Shown piece by piece: positions 9,385 to 18,980 of a stretch of 64,000 nt of DNA (position 1 is its first letter; every line of letters begins with the position of its first letter). Location: positions 868,001 through 932,000 of the forward strand of contig NZ_JACJUD010000001.1 of NCBI RefSeq assembly GCF_014174475.1, given 5' to 3'. The notes beneath the pieces were generated by a model. The model saw only the letters and a program-made list of their open reading frames with translations. It did no database searches and was not told where the DNA came from. The stretch is from Aquipseudomonas ullengensis (GTDB lineage: Bacteria > Pseudomonadota > Gammaproteobacteria > Pseudomonadales > Pseudomonadaceae). Position numbers and translations under genes: made by a program.

Positions 9385-10878
9385 ATGTACCCTGAGCGCG
9401 TGCGCCGGCCTGAGCTGCTGGGCAAGGTGATGAGTGCGGCCGATGCCGCCGCCCTGATCGAAGACGGCATGACCGTCGGCATGAGCGGTTTCACCCGCGC
9501 CGGCGAGGCCAAGGCCGTGCCGCGTGCCCTCGCCGAGCGGGCCAAGACCCAGCCGCTGCAGATCAGCCTGATGACCGGCGCCAGCCTGGGCAACGACCTC
9601 GACAAACAGCTTACCGAGGCAGGCGTATTGGCCCGGCGTATGCCCTTTCAGGTGGATAGCACCCTGCGCAAGGCGATCAACGCGGGCGAGGTAATGTTCA
9701 TCGACCAGCACCTCTCGGAAACCGTCGAGCAGCTGCGCAACCACCAGCTCAAGCTGCCGGACATTGCGGTGATCGAGGCGGTCGCCATTACCGAGGACGG
9801 GCACATCGTGCCGACTACCTCGGTGGGCAACTCGGCCAGCTTCGCGATCTTCGCCAAGCAGGTGATCGTCGAGATCAACCTGGCGCACAACCTCAATCTT
9901 GAGGGCCTGCACGACATCTACATCCCCACCTACCGACCGACCCGCACGCCGATCCCGCTGACCCGCGTGGACGACCGCATCGGCAGCGGCGCGATTCCGA
10001 TCCCACCGGAGAAGATCGTCGCCATCGTCATCAACGACCAGGCTGACTCGCCGTCCACCGTGCTGCCGCCGGACGCCGAGACCCAGGGCATCGCCGACCA
10101 CCTGATCGACTTCTTCAAGGCCGAAGTCGCCGCCGGGCGCATGGACAACAGCCTCGGCCCGCTGCAGGCCGGCATCGGCAGCATCGCCAACGCGGTGATG
10201 TGCGGCCTGCTCGACTCGCCGTTCGAGGGCCTGAGCATGTACTCCGAAGTGCTGCAGGACTCGACCTTCGACCTGATCGACGCCGGCAAGCTGCGCTTCG
10301 CCTCGGGCAGCTCGATCACCCTCTCCGAACGCCGGGGCGCCAGCGTGTTCGGCAACCTCCAGGCGTACAAGGACAAGCTGGTGCTGCGCCCGCAGGAAAT
10401 CTCCAACCACCCGGAAGTGGTGCGCCGCCTGGGCATCATCGGCATCAACACGGCGCTGGAGTTCGACCTGTACGGCAACGTCAACTCGACCCACGTCGGC
10501 GGCACCAGGATGATGAACGGCATCGGCGGCAGCGGCGACTTCGCCCGCAACGCGCACCTGGCGATCTTCGTCACCAAGTCGATCGCCAAGGGTGGGGCAA
10601 TTTCCAGCGTGGTGCCGATGGTCAGCCACGTCGACCACACCGAGCACGACGTCGACATCCTGGTCACCGAGATCGGCCTGGCCGACCTGCGTGGCCTGGC
10701 CCCGCGTGAGCGCGCGCGGGTAATCATCGACAACTGCGTGCACCCGGATTTTCGGGGCGCGCTGAACGACTACTTCGAGCGCGCCTGCGCCAAAGGTGGC
10801 CACACCCCACACATCCTGCGCGAAGCCATGCAGTGGCACATCAACCTGGAAGAATGCGGGCGCATGCTGGCCGGCTGA
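9385..10878 (+). CDS. Succinyl-CoA:acetate CoA-transferase / acetyl-CoA hydrolase family
   Basis: A 497-residue class I CoA-transferase. It moves CoA between succinyl-CoA and acetate, or hydrolyses acetyl-CoA. Family marks are VGMSGFTRAGEAK near the N terminus and MYSEVLQDSTFDLID, which holds the expected catalytic glutamate, then THVGGTRMMNGIGGSGDF. Length matches Cat1/SctA proteins. The start MYPERVRRPELL has GAGGAATGCCTCC upstream; the reading frame continues further 5' but that part is noncoding in character. It is monocistronic, followed by a strong terminator at 10894-10933. Confidence 0.9.
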   Translation: MYPERVRRPELLGKVMSAADAAALIEDGMTVGMSGFTRAGEAKAVPRALAERAKTQPLQISLMTGASLGNDLDKQLTEAGVLARRMPFQVDSTLRKAINAGEVMFIDQHLSETVEQLRNHQLKLPDIAVIEAVAITEDGHIVPTTSVGNSASFAIFAKQVIVEINLAHNLNLEGLHDIYIPTYRPTRTPIPLTRVDDRIGSGAIPIPPEKIVAIVINDQADSPSTVLPPDAETQGIADHLIDFFKAEVAAGRMDNSLGPLQAGIGSIANAVMCGLLDSPFEGLSMYSEVLQDSTFDLIDAGKLRFASGSSITLSERRGASVFGNLQAYKDKLVLRPQEISNHPEVVRRLGIIGINTALEFDLYGNVNSTHVGGTRMMNGIGGSGDFARNAHLAIFVTKSIAKGGAISSVVPMVSHVDHTEHDVDILVTEIGLADLRGLAPRERARVIIDNCVHPDFRGALNDYFERACAKGGHTPHILREAMQWHINLEECGRMLAG

Positions 10879-10893
10879 GGTAGCTGGCCCCAC

Positions 10894-10933
10894 AAAAAAG
10901 CCGCTTCCACCTGACCAGGGGAAGCGGCTTTTT
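10894..10933 (+). terminator. Rho-independent terminator after the CoA-transferase
   Basis: AAAAAGCCGCTTCC and its exact complement GGAAGCGGCTTTTT form a 14-bp stem with an 11-base loop. The run of T on one side and A on the other makes it usable in both directions. Confidence 0.9.
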
Positions 10934-10953
10934 GCATCGAGGCAACGGCCTTT

Positions 10954-11017
10954 CTGTAGGAGCCAGCTTGCTGGCGATCAGCTCGGCCCGGGATCGCCAG
11001 CAAGCTGGCTCCTACAG
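10954..11017. repeat. Palindromic intergenic repeat (GTAGGAGC type)
   Basis: Perfect 26-bp inverted arms (10954-10979 and 10992-11017) beginning CTGTAGGAGCCAGCTTGCTG, with a 12-base loop. It lies between convergent genes, directly after a terminator. The same GTAGGAGC opening recurs at 33912-33970, so this is a dispersed REP-like element. Confidence 0.8.
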
Positions 11018-11031
11018 CCGCGCTGTCCGAC

Positions 11032-11937
11032 CTAGGCGCCGGGGCTGAAGTGCTTCTGCGTGGTGCCGCGGGCGATCAGGCGCGACAGGTAGTCGAGCTT
11101 CTGCGGGTCGCGGTCGACGAACTTGAAGGTCAGTTGCAGCCACTCGCTGTCCGGCTTCGGCTCCAGCGCGGCCACGGCGTGCAGGTAGCCGTTGAGGCGC
11201 GCGGTTTCGGCGGCCTCGCCCTGTTCCAGGTCGAGCACAGCGCTTTCCAGCACCTGCGGCAGCAGCTCGGCACGCTTCACCACCAGCAGCGCTTCCTTGA
11301 GGCTCAACGCCTTGATCACGCAGGACATGGTGCCGCCGGGCAGGCGCAGCTGGCCCTGGCCACGGCCGGTGGGCGCGGCACTGGCAGCCGCTGCTGCGGG
11401 TTTGGCGAAGCCTGGAGCAGGCGCCGGTGCGGCCGCCTTGGCCGCCGGCTTGACCACTTCGGCCTTGCCGCCGGTGAGGGCAGCCAGGGAATCGTTGGCG
11501 AAAGCGCCGGAGCTGAGCATCTTCGGCGGCGCACTGGCGGCCAGGGCCTGCAGCTTGCCGGCACGGTGCAGGGCCTTCTTCACCTTGGTGACCAGTTGCT
11601 CGTTGGAGAACGGCTTGCCGATGTAGTCGGAAACACCGGCCTGGATCGCCTGCACGACGTTTTCCTTGTCGCCACGGCTGGTGACCATGATGAACGGGGT
11701 GGTCTTGTGCGCGTCTTGCTCGCGGCACCAGGTGAGCAGTTCGAGGCCGGACATTTCCGGCATCTCCCAGTCACACAGGATCAGGTCGACGGCGGTGCGA
11801 CCGAGGAGCTGCTGGGCTTTGCGCCCGTTGACGGCTTCCTCGATCTGCACGCCGGGGAAGTTGTCGCGCAGCCCCTTCTTCACCAGATCGCGGATAAAGG
11901 TAGCGTCGTCCACTACCAGTACACTGACTTTGCTCAT
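11032..11937 (-). CDS. CheY-type response regulator adjacent to phoU
   Basis: A 301-residue protein. The N-terminal receiver domain (about 1-125) shows VVDDATFIRDL with paired aspartates, LILCDWEMPEMSG carrying the phospho-acceptor aspartate, and the conserved K in YIGKPFSNEQL. A low-complexity alanine/proline linker follows (about 130-200), then a C-terminal domain (about 205-301) of unknown function, not a known DNA-binding fold. It lies 122 bp downstream of phoU on the same strand, the same place as P. aeruginosa PA5364. Its partner kinase and output are unknown. Confidence 0.85.
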   Translation of the reverse strand: MSKVSVLVVDDATFIRDLVKKGLRDNFPGVQIEEAVNGRKAQQLLGRTAVDLILCDWEMPEMSGLELLTWCREQDAHKTTPFIMVTSRGDKENVVQAIQAGVSDYIGKPFSNEQLVTKVKKALHRAGKLQALAASAPPKMLSSGAFANDSLAALTGGKAEVVKPAAKAAAPAPAPGFAKPAAAAASAAPTGRGQGQLRLPGGTMSCVIKALSLKEALLVVKRAELLPQVLESAVLDLEQGEAAETARLNGYLHAVAALEPKPDSEWLQLTFKFVDRDPQKLDYLSRLIARGTTQKHFSPGA

Positions 11938-12059
11938 CGACCACTCCCGACAGAATGCTGACAAGCATAGCTGCGGATACTGGCCCATAGCCAACCCGCT
12001 CGACTCCGGCGATTCCCGAGCAGACGGCCGGCCCGTTGCCAGCCGCCTTGGCGCGGGGT

Positions 12060-12788
12060 TTATTCGCTGCGAGTGCCCTGCACTTCTTCCTGCATGCGCG
12101 CCAGGCCGAGGTGGCGCACATCGGTGCCGCGCACCAGGTAGATCACCAGCTCGGCGATGTTGCGCGCGTGGTCGCCGATGCGCTCCAGCGAACGCAGCAC
12201 CCAGATGATGCTCAGCACGCGGGTGATCGAGCGCGGGTCTTCCATCATGTAGGTGACCAGTTCGCGCAGGGCGGTCTTGTACTCGCGGTCGATGGTCTTG
12301 TCGTATTGCGCCACGGACAGCGCCAGGTCGGCGTCGAAACGGGCGAAGGCGTCCAGCGCCTCCTGAACCATCTTGCGCACCTGGTCGCCGATGTGGCGCA
12401 CCTCGACGTAACCACGCGGCGCCTCGCCCTCCTCGCACAGCTGGATGGCGCGTTTGGCGATCTTCGCCGACTCGTCGCCGATGCGCTCGAGGTCGATCAC
12501 CGACTTGGAGATGCTGATGATCAGGCGCAGGTCGGAGGCAGCCGGCTGGCGGCGGGCGAGAATGCGCACGCACTCCTCGTCGATGTTGCGCTCCATCTGG
12601 TTGATCTGGTCGTCGATCTCGCGCACCTGCTGGGCCAGGCCCGAGTCGGCGTCGATCAGCGCGGTGACCGCGTCATTGACCTGTTTCTCGACCAGGCCGC
12701 CCATCGCCAGGAGGTGGCTGCGGACTTCCTCCAGTTCGGCGTTGAACTGGGCGGAGATGTGATGGGTGAGGCTGTCTTTGTTGATCAT
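12060..12788 (-). CDS. phoU: Phosphate uptake regulator PhoU
   Basis: A 242-residue, mostly helical cytoplasmic protein with two PhoU repeats. It links the Pst transporter to PhoR/PhoB and represses the Pho regulon when phosphate is plentiful. The family pattern is visible in HHISAQFNAELEEVR near the start and in RIGDESAKIAK and RIGDHARNIAE, the E/D-rich metal-site motifs of each repeat. It follows pstB on the same strand across a 130-bp gap filled by a palindromic repeat. Length matches the family. Confidence 0.96.
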   Translation of the reverse strand: MINKDSLTHHISAQFNAELEEVRSHLLAMGGLVEKQVNDAVTALIDADSGLAQQVREIDDQINQMERNIDEECVRILARRQPAASDLRLIISISKSVIDLERIGDESAKIAKRAIQLCEEGEAPRGYVEVRHIGDQVRKMVQEALDAFARFDADLALSVAQYDKTIDREYKTALRELVTYMMEDPRSITRVLSIIWVLRSLERIGDHARNIAELVIYLVRGTDVRHLGLARMQEEVQGTRSE

Positions 12789-12813
12789 GTGAGAGTCCTG
12801 AGCCGAGATTTAC

Positions 12814-12909
12814 GCCCCCCTCTCCCGCCGGGAGAGGGGCCGGGGGTGAGGGAGACCCGGAGCGGTCCGGATCCCCTTCACCCTAACCCTCTCCCAGGGG
12901 GAGAGGGGA
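12814..12909. repeat. CCCTCTCCC-type palindromic element between pstB and phoU
   Basis: Contains CCCCTCTCCCGCCGGGAGAG near one end and CCCTCTCCCAGGGGGAGAGG near the other, each a small palindrome, flanking a purine/pyrimidine-rich centre. This is a common dispersed intergenic element. Sitting inside the pst operon it may reduce read-through or stabilise upstream mRNA. Confidence 0.7.
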
Positions 12910-12918
12910 CTGTTCGCA

Positions 12919-13752
12919 CTAGCCGTAACGGCCGGTGATGTAGTCCTCGGTCTGCTTCTTGGCCGGGTTGGTGAACAGGGTGTCGGTGTCGCCGTACTCG
13001 ATCAGCTTGCCCATGTACATGAACGCCGTGTAGTCGGAAACCCGCGCGGCCTGCTGCATGTTGTGGGTAACGATGACGATGGTGTACTTGCTCTTCAGCT
13101 CGTAGATCAGCTCTTCAACCTTGAGCGTGGAGATCGGGTCGAGGGCCGAGCAGGGTTCGTCGAGCAGCAGCACTTCGGGCTGTACCGCCACGGTGCGGGC
13201 GATCACCAGACGCTGTTGCTGGCCACCGGAGAGGCCGAGGGCGGAGTCGTGCAGGCGGTCCTTGACCTCATCCCACAGCGCTGCACTTTTCAGTGCCCAC
13301 TCGACGGTTTCGTCGAGCACGCGCTTCTGGTTGATGCCCTGGATACGCAAGCCGTAGACCACGTTCTCGTAGATGCTCTTGGGGAACGGGTTGGGCTTCT
13401 GGAACACCATGCCGACGCGGCGACGCAGCTCGGCGACTTCCACGCCCTTCTTGTAGATGTCCTCGCCGTCGAGGCGGATTTCACCCTGCACGCGGCAGCC
13501 GTCGACCAGATCGTTCATCCGGTTGAAGGTGCGCAGCAGGGTCGACTTGCCGCAACCGGACGGGCCGATGAAGGCCGTCACGCGCTGCTTGGGGATGTTC
13601 ATGCTGACGTCGAACAGCGCCTGCTTGTCGCCGTAGAACAGGTTGAGGCCGGGCACTTCCAGCGCCACGCTTTCCTCGGCCAGATTGAGGCCCTGTTTCT
13701 GCCGACCGAGCGCGGCCAGGTCGATGCCGTGGGTGTGTACTTCGTGCTGCAT
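12919..13752 (-). CDS. pstB: Phosphate ABC transporter ATP-binding protein PstB
   Basis: A 277-residue ABC ATPase that powers high-affinity phosphate import through PstCA. It has Walker [10 protein letters not shown], the ABC signature LSGGQQQRL and Walker [13 protein letters not shown], and ends with the PstB-typical [10 protein letters not shown]. The N terminus is about 20 residues longer than the E. coli protein. It lies 65 bp downstream of pstA. Expected to be under PhoB control with the rest of the operon. Confidence 0.97.
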   Translation of the reverse strand: MQHEVHTHGIDLAALGRQKQGLNLAEESVALEVPGLNLFYGDKQALFDVSMNIPKQRVTAFIGPSGCGKSTLLRTFNRMNDLVDGCRVQGEIRLDGEDIYKKGVEVAELRRRVGMVFQKPNPFPKSIYENVVYGLRIQGINQKRVLDETVEWALKSAALWDEVKDRLHDSALGLSGGQQQRLVIARTVAVQPEVLLLDEPCSALDPISTLKVEELIYELKSKYTIVIVTHNMQQAARVSDYTAFMYMGKLIEYGDTDTLFTNPAKKQTEDYITGRYG

Positions 13753-13817
13753 GGGATGCTCCCTACGCTGACAATTCGTTCAAGCCGCCGCGACCGGTGC
13801 CGCAGCGGCGTAATTGA

Positions 13818-15488
13818 TTAGTGATCCAGTGCCTTGTACTTCTCGCGCAGGTGGTTACGCAGGAACACCGCGCTCAGGTTGAGCAGCGCGATCACCAGCA
13901 CCAGCAAGAACGCGGTGGCATACACCAGCGGACGGGCCGCCTCGACGTTGGGGCTCTGGAAGCCGACGTCATAGATATGGAAGCCCAGGTGCATGATCTT
14001 CTGGTCCAGGTGCAGGTACGGGTAGTTGCCGTCCAGCGGCAGCGCCGGCGCCAGCTTGACCACACCTACCAGCATCAGCGGCGCCACTTCACCGGCGGCG
14101 CGTGCCACGGCGAGGATCATGCCGGTCATCATCGCCGGGCTGGCCATTGGCAGCACCACCTTCCACAGGGTCTCGGCCTTGGTCGCACCGAGAGCCAGGG
14201 AGCCTTCGCGCAGGGCCCGCGGGATACGTGCCAGGCCTTCCTCGGTGGCGACGATCACCACCGGCACGGCGAGAATCGCCAGGGTCAGCGAGGCCCACAG
14301 CAGGCCCGGCGTGCCGAAGGTCGGTGCCGGCGCCGCTTCGGCGAAGAACAGGCGGTCGATCGAGCCACCCAGCACGTAGACGAAGAAGCCCAGGCCGAAC
14401 ACGCCGTAGACGATCGCCGGTACGCCAGCCAGGTTGTTCACCGCGATGCGGATGACCCGGGTCAGCGGGCCCTGCTTGGCGTATTCGCGCAAGTAGATGG
14501 CCGCCAGCACGCCGAACGGGGTGACGATCACGGCCATGATCAGGGTCATCATCACGGTGCCGAAGATGGCCGGGAATACGCCGCCCTCGGTGTTGGCTTC
14601 ACGCGGGTCGTCGGCGAGGAACTCCCACAGCTTGGCGAAGTAGAAGCCCAGCTTCTCGGTCACGCCCATGGCGTTCGGCTGGTAGCTGCGGACCACCTTG
14701 CCCAGGCTGACTTCGGTTTCGCGGCCGTCGACCGTACGCACGGTCACGCTGTCGCGGTTGAACTGCTGGCTGATCGCCGTCAGCTTGGCTTCCAGCACCT
14801 GGTACTCGGCATCGAGCTGGGCGCGCTGGGCGGCCAGATCGGCCTGCGCGGTAGCGTCCAGGCGGTTCTCCAGCTCCAGCTTGCGGCTGGTCAGGCGCAG
14901 CTGTTCGAGGCCGTGGTTGATATGGCCGATGTCGCGCTTCTGCAGGCTCTCGATTTCCTCGTACAGCTCGCTGTTGCGCGCGGTGCGCTGCTGCAGCTCG
15001 GTCCAGGCGGCATCGCCCTCGGCGACCACCTTGCCGTCTTCCTTGACGTTGACCAGGTAGCCGTAGAAGTTGCCCCACTCGCGGCGTTCCATGGTCATCA
15101 GGTTGGCCGGCTGGCGCGGGTTGCTCAGCCACTCGGCGACCACCCAGTTGAAGTCGGCGCCGAAGATCTCGCGGTTGCCGACCTTGAACAGTTCGCGGGT
15201 CATGAACTCGCCGCCCTGCACATCCACCGGCAAACCGGCGGCGGCCAAGCGGGCGCGCGGCACTTCTTCCTTCTGCACCAGCTCACCGGCGACCACGCGC
15301 GGCGCTTCGCCGGGTACGCGGAAGTCGGCTTCGATGACATCGGCCGGCCAGAAGTGGCCGAGGCCACGGGTGGCGATCACGGCCAGCAGGCCAACGGTCA
15401 TGATCACTGCGATGGACACGCCACCGGCAGTCATCCACACCCAGGGGGCGCCGCTCTTGAACCAGGATTTCAGATTCTGCTGTTTCAC
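13818..15488 (-). CDS. pstA: Phosphate ABC transporter permease PstA (extended)
   Basis: A 556-residue inner-membrane permease of the Pst phosphate importer. The transmembrane core and the permease loop (REGSLALGATKAETLWKVV, contacting PstB) are in the C-terminal half. An extra region of roughly 250 residues follows the first membrane segment (about 50-290), including a predicted coiled coil rich in E, Q, L and R near residues 165-235. E. coli PstA is about 296 residues, so this is nearly twice as long; such long forms occur in pseudomonads. It lies 11 bp downstream of pstC. Confidence 0.95.
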   Translation of the reverse strand: MKQQNLKSWFKSGAPWVWMTAGGVSIAVIMTVGLLAVIATRGLGHFWPADVIEADFRVPGEAPRVVAGELVQKEEVPRARLAAAGLPVDVQGGEFMTRELFKVGNREIFGADFNWVVAEWLSNPRQPANLMTMERREWGNFYGYLVNVKEDGKVVAEGDAAWTELQQRTARNSELYEEIESLQKRDIGHINHGLEQLRLTSRKLELENRLDATAQADLAAQRAQLDAEYQVLEAKLTAISQQFNRDSVTVRTVDGRETEVSLGKVVRSYQPNAMGVTEKLGFYFAKLWEFLADDPREANTEGGVFPAIFGTVMMTLIMAVIVTPFGVLAAIYLREYAKQGPLTRVIRIAVNNLAGVPAIVYGVFGLGFFVYVLGGSIDRLFFAEAAPAPTFGTPGLLWASLTLAILAVPVVIVATEEGLARIPRALREGSLALGATKAETLWKVVLPMASPAMMTGMILAVARAAGEVAPLMLVGVVKLAPALPLDGNYPYLHLDQKIMHLGFHIYDVGFQSPNVEAARPLVYATAFLLVLVIALLNLSAVFLRNHLREKYKALDH

Positions 15489-15499
15489 GGATAGCTACC

Positions 15500-17782
15500 T
15501 TAGAGCGAGGCGTATTTCTTGCGCAGGCGAGTACGGATCACTTCCGCCAGCGTGTTCATGACGAAGGTGAAGCTCAGCAGCACCAGCGCGGAGAGGAACA
15601 GCACGCGGTAATGGCTGCTGCCGACTTCCGACTCGGGCATTTCCACCGCCACGTTGGCCGCCAGGGTGCGCAGGCCTTCGAAGATGTTCATGTCCATGAT
15701 CGGCGTGTTGCCGGTGGCCATCAGCACGATCATGGTTTCGCCGACCGCACGGCCGAGGCCGATCATCAGCGCCGAGAAGATGCCCGGGCTGGCGGTGAGG
15801 AGCACCACGCGGGTCATGGTCTGCCAGGGCGTGGCACCGAGGGCCAGGGAGCCGAAGGTGAGGCTTTTCGGCACGCTGAACACGGCGTCTTCGGCAATCG
15901 AGAAGATGTTCGGGATCACCGCGAAACCCATGGCCAGGCCGACCACCAGGGCGTTGCGCTGGTCGAAGGCGATGCCCAGGTCATTGCTGATCCACAGGCG
16001 CATGTCGCCACCGAAGAACCAGTTTTCCAGGTAACCGCTCATGCCCAGCGAACCGGCACCGACCAGCAGGATCACCGGCACCAGCAGCGCCGCTTCCCAG
16101 CCATCCGGTACCAGCAGGCGGATGCGCTCCGGCAGGCGGCTCCAGCCATAGGCGGCGAGCAGGATGCCGACCGGCGTGAGCAGCAGCAGGCTGAAGATGC
16201 CCGGTAGATGCCCTTCCACATACGGTGCGAGGAACAGGCCGGCGAAGAAGCCGAGGATCACCGTCGGCAGCGCTTCCATCAGCTCGATCACCGGCTTGAC
16301 CTTGCGGCGCATGCTCGGGGCCATGAAGTAGGCGGTGTAGATCGCCGCGCAGATGGCCAGCGGCGCGGCCAGCAGCATGGCGTAGAAAGCCGCCTTGAGG
16401 GTGCCGAAGGTCAGCGGCGCCAGGCTCATCTTGGGTTCGAAGTCGCCGTTGGCCGACGTCGACTGCCAGATGTACTTGGGCTCGTCGTAGCTCTCGTACC
16501 AGACCTTGCCCCACAGCGCGCTCCAGGATATTTCCGGGTGCGGGTTATGCACGGCGAAGCGTTGCAGCTGGCCGGACGACTCCACCAGCAGGCGGTTGGC
16601 ACGCGGCGACAGGGCCGCAACAGCGGCGCCATCGGCGACCTTTTCAGTGAGCAGGGTGCGGTGCGCAGTGCTGTGGAAGATGCCCAGGCGACCGTCGGCG
16701 TCCAGCGCCATGAAGCCCTTGCGGCGCTCTTCGGAAAGGATCTGGGTGATCGGCGCGCTACCCAGCTTGAAGCCGCGAATATGGGTCAGGGCCGCCTTGC
16801 CGTCGGCATCACGGACCATGAACCACTGGCCGATACCGCCCTGGCTGTCGCCGACCATCAGCGAAATACCGCCCAGCAACGCGCTGACCGTGCTGACTTC
16901 GGCATCGCCGTGGGCCAGTTTGTAGCGGCCGTTGAGGCTGTTCTCACGCAGGTCGAAGACATCCGCGGTGGCCTTGCCGTTGATCACGAACAGCCACTGC
17001 TGGCGCGGGTCGATGACCATCGCCTTGATCGGTTCGGCGATCTGCGGCAGGACGATGCGTTGCTCGTCCAGGCTGGTTTCGCCAGTCATCAGGTTTTCTT
17101 CGCGGGTGATCGACAGCAGCTGCAGCTCGGCTCCGCTGGAGGCGCTGATCAGCAGGGTGTCGTCGTTCTCGCTGACCGCCACGTGTTCGATCGCATGCCC
17201 GTGGGCATCGAGCACCAGCGGCGTGGCGCCGAAGGGGTAGCTCAGCGAAGGGGTGATGGTCTTGACGTTGTCCGGATAGCTCACGGTGTAGTCATGCTGG
17301 AACACCAGCACCTGGCCGTTCGACAGGCCCAGGGCGACGCGACGGCTGCCGGGCTGGTCCTGGCTGACCGAGGCGATGCTGGCACCGGCCGGCAGCGCCA
17401 GCTGGAGGCTGTTCAGCGGGGCGCTGTCCTTGAGGCTGAAGAACTGCACCAGGCCGCTGCGATCCAGGCGCATGGCGACCTTGTTCTGCTCTTCCACGGC
17501 CAGCAGCAAGGCTTCGTTCTGCCCGGTCAGCCAGCTCGGCTGTTGCGCCTCGCGGGCCTCCAGTTCGGCGCCGGAGAACAGCGGCAGCACGACGTAGACC
17601 AGGTAGAAGAAAATCAGGGTGATGGCGGCCAGCACGGCCAGGCCACCGATCGATACGTACCAACGCGCCAGACGGTCCTTGAGGGCACGAGTGCGGCGTT
17701 TGCGTTGCATTGCCGGGGTGTTGAAGTCCAGGCGGTTACTGGTCGAAGGAGCGCTCATGCTGTTGTTGGCCAAATCGTTCAT
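15500..17782 (-). CDS. pstC: Phosphate ABC transporter permease PstC (extended)
   Basis: A 760-residue permease of the Pst importer. A first membrane segment (about 45-70) is followed by roughly 370 residues of periplasmic, beta-rich sequence with repeat-like spacing that suggests a beta-propeller, then the usual PstC membrane core with FGSLALGATPWQTMTRVVL as the coupling loop. E. coli PstC is about 319 residues. The long form is typical of pseudomonads. A triple Pho box lies upstream at 17840-17872, so pstCAB-phoU can be transcribed separately from pstS. Confidence 0.95.
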   Translation of the reverse strand: MNDLANNSMSAPSTSNRLDFNTPAMQRKRRTRALKDRLARWYVSIGGLAVLAAITLIFFYLVYVVLPLFSGAELEAREAQQPSWLTGQNEALLLAVEEQNKVAMRLDRSGLVQFFSLKDSAPLNSLQLALPAGASIASVSQDQPGSRRVALGLSNGQVLVFQHDYTVSYPDNVKTITPSLSYPFGATPLVLDAHGHAIEHVAVSENDDTLLISASSGAELQLLSITREENLMTGETSLDEQRIVLPQIAEPIKAMVIDPRQQWLFVINGKATADVFDLRENSLNGRYKLAHGDAEVSTVSALLGGISLMVGDSQGGIGQWFMVRDADGKAALTHIRGFKLGSAPITQILSEERRKGFMALDADGRLGIFHSTAHRTLLTEKVADGAAVAALSPRANRLLVESSGQLQRFAVHNPHPEISWSALWGKVWYESYDEPKYIWQSTSANGDFEPKMSLAPLTFGTLKAAFYAMLLAAPLAICAAIYTAYFMAPSMRRKVKPVIELMEALPTVILGFFAGLFLAPYVEGHLPGIFSLLLLTPVGILLAAYGWSRLPERIRLLVPDGWEAALLVPVILLVGAGSLGMSGYLENWFFGGDMRLWISNDLGIAFDQRNALVVGLAMGFAVIPNIFSIAEDAVFSVPKSLTFGSLALGATPWQTMTRVVLLTASPGIFSALMIGLGRAVGETMIVLMATGNTPIMDMNIFEGLRTLAANVAVEMPESEVGSSHYRVLFLSALVLLSFTFVMNTLAEVIRTRLRKKYASL

Positions 17783-17839
17783 GAGGGGATCTCAGGCGGA
17801 CACAGGCCGCTCGATATGCAGGATCTTCAATCTATCCGT

Positions 17840-17872
17840 CTTGTGTGACAGAAAGATTACAGGCGGGTGACA
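17840..17872 (-). promoter_or_regulatory. PhoB binding site (three half-sites) upstream of pstC
   Basis: On the minus strand three units spaced exactly 11 bp apart are visible: TGTCACCCGCC, TGTAATCTTTC and TGTCACACAAG. The pair CTGTAAT-N4-CTGTCAC fits the Pho box consensus. It lies 58 bp upstream of the pstC start, placing the whole operon under phosphate-starvation control. Confidence 0.8.
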
Positions 17873-17957
17873 TGACAACGCCCACCACTCCAGAAGAGGG
17901 CGGGCGTGTCGGCCGGCAGCCGCAGCGGGTAGCCGCGGCGCCGAGGCAGACCTGGGG

Positions 17958-18923
17958 TTACAGGCCGGCTTCTTTCAGCACTTTCTCGACAACCTTGGAC
18001 GGCAGCGGGATGTAACCATCCTTGACCACCACTTCCTGGCCTTGCTTGGACAGGACCAGCTTGATGAACTCGGCTTCCAGCGGCGACAGCGGCTTGTTCG
18101 GCGCCTTGTTCACGTAGACGTAGAGGAAGCGCGCCAGCGGGTACTTGCCGGACAGGGCGTTGTTCTCGTTGGCTTCTTCGACTTCGCCTTTCTTGTTGAC
18201 CAGCGGCACAGCGCGAACGCTGGCAGTCTTGTAGCCGATACCGGAGTAGCCGATGCCGTTCAGCGAGGAGCTGATCGACTGGACCACGGAAGCCGAACCC
18301 GGCTGCTCGTTGACGTTGGCCTTGAAGTCACCTTTGCACAGGCCTTCTTCTTTGAAGTAGCCGTAGGTGCCGGATACCGAGTTACGACCGAACAGCTGGA
18401 TCGGCTTGCCAGCCCACTCGCCAGTCAGACCGGCGTCGCCCCAGCTCTTGATGCTGCTACCGCCGCACAGGTTGGTGGCGGAGAAGATGCCGTCGACCTG
18501 CTGCATGGTCAGCTGCTTGATCGGGTTATCCTTGTGCACGAACACGGCCAGGGCGTCGATCGCGACCGGGATGGCAGTCGGCTTGTAGCCGTGCTTCTGC
18601 TCGAAGGCCTGCAGCTCGTTGTCCTTCATCTGACGGCTCATCGGGCCGAGGTTGGCGGTGCCTTCGGTCAGCGCGGGCGGCGCGGTGGAAGAACCGGCAG
18701 CCTGAATCTGGATGTTCACGTTCGGGTAGAGCTTCTTGTAATCCTCTGCCCACAGGGTCATCAGGTTGGCCAGGGTGTCGGAACCGACGCTGGACAGGTT
18801 ACCCGATACACCGGAAGTCTTTTGGTACGTCGGCAGAGCCGGGTCGATAGCAGCCACCGCAGATGCGGCGCTTACGCCAGCGGCGACAAAGGTCAGGGCC
18901 GCCATCAAACGCTTGAGTTTCAT
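17958..18923 (-). CDS. pstS: Periplasmic phosphate-binding protein PstS
   Basis: A 321-residue secreted phosphate-binding protein with a signal peptide ending near residue 25. Ligand-loop motifs are [33 protein letters not shown] and [13 protein letters not shown]. It captures phosphate for PstCAB. It precedes pstC with a 175-bp gap that contains a second Pho box, so pstS probably has the higher expression. Upstream is another triple Pho box at 18981-19011. Likely abundant under phosphate limitation. Confidence 0.96.
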   Translation of the reverse strand: MKLKRLMAALTFVAAGVSAASAVAAIDPALPTYQKTSGVSGNLSSVGSDTLANLMTLWAEDYKKLYPNVNIQIQAAGSSTAPPALTEGTANLGPMSRQMKDNELQAFEQKHGYKPTAIPVAIDALAVFVHKDNPIKQLTMQQVDGIFSATNLCGGSSIKSWGDAGLTGEWAGKPIQLFGRNSVSGTYGYFKEEGLCKGDFKANVNEQPGSASVVQSISSSLNGIGYSGIGYKTASVRAVPLVNKKGEVEEANENNALSGKYPLARFLYVYVNKAPNKPLSPLEAEFIKLVLSKQGQEVVVKDGYIPLPSKVVEKVLKEAGL

Positions 18924-18980
18924 GCCTTGCTCCTAGCAGGAAGGGGTTGTGATGGAACGGGCCCAAGTATCTGCAGGCCG

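Noticed and set aside
9343..10893. A 516-codon minus-strand frame across the CoA-transferase
   Set aside because: Shadow of a well-supported gene; no domain and shadow-like composition.
10954..11017. A second terminator after the CoA-transferase
   Set aside because: Long perfect palindrome without a T run, and related elements elsewhere in the window; treated as a dispersed repeat.
13821..15494. A 557-codon plus-strand frame across pstA
   Set aside because: Exact mirror of the permease gene, rich in H, Q, G and R; no ribosome site.
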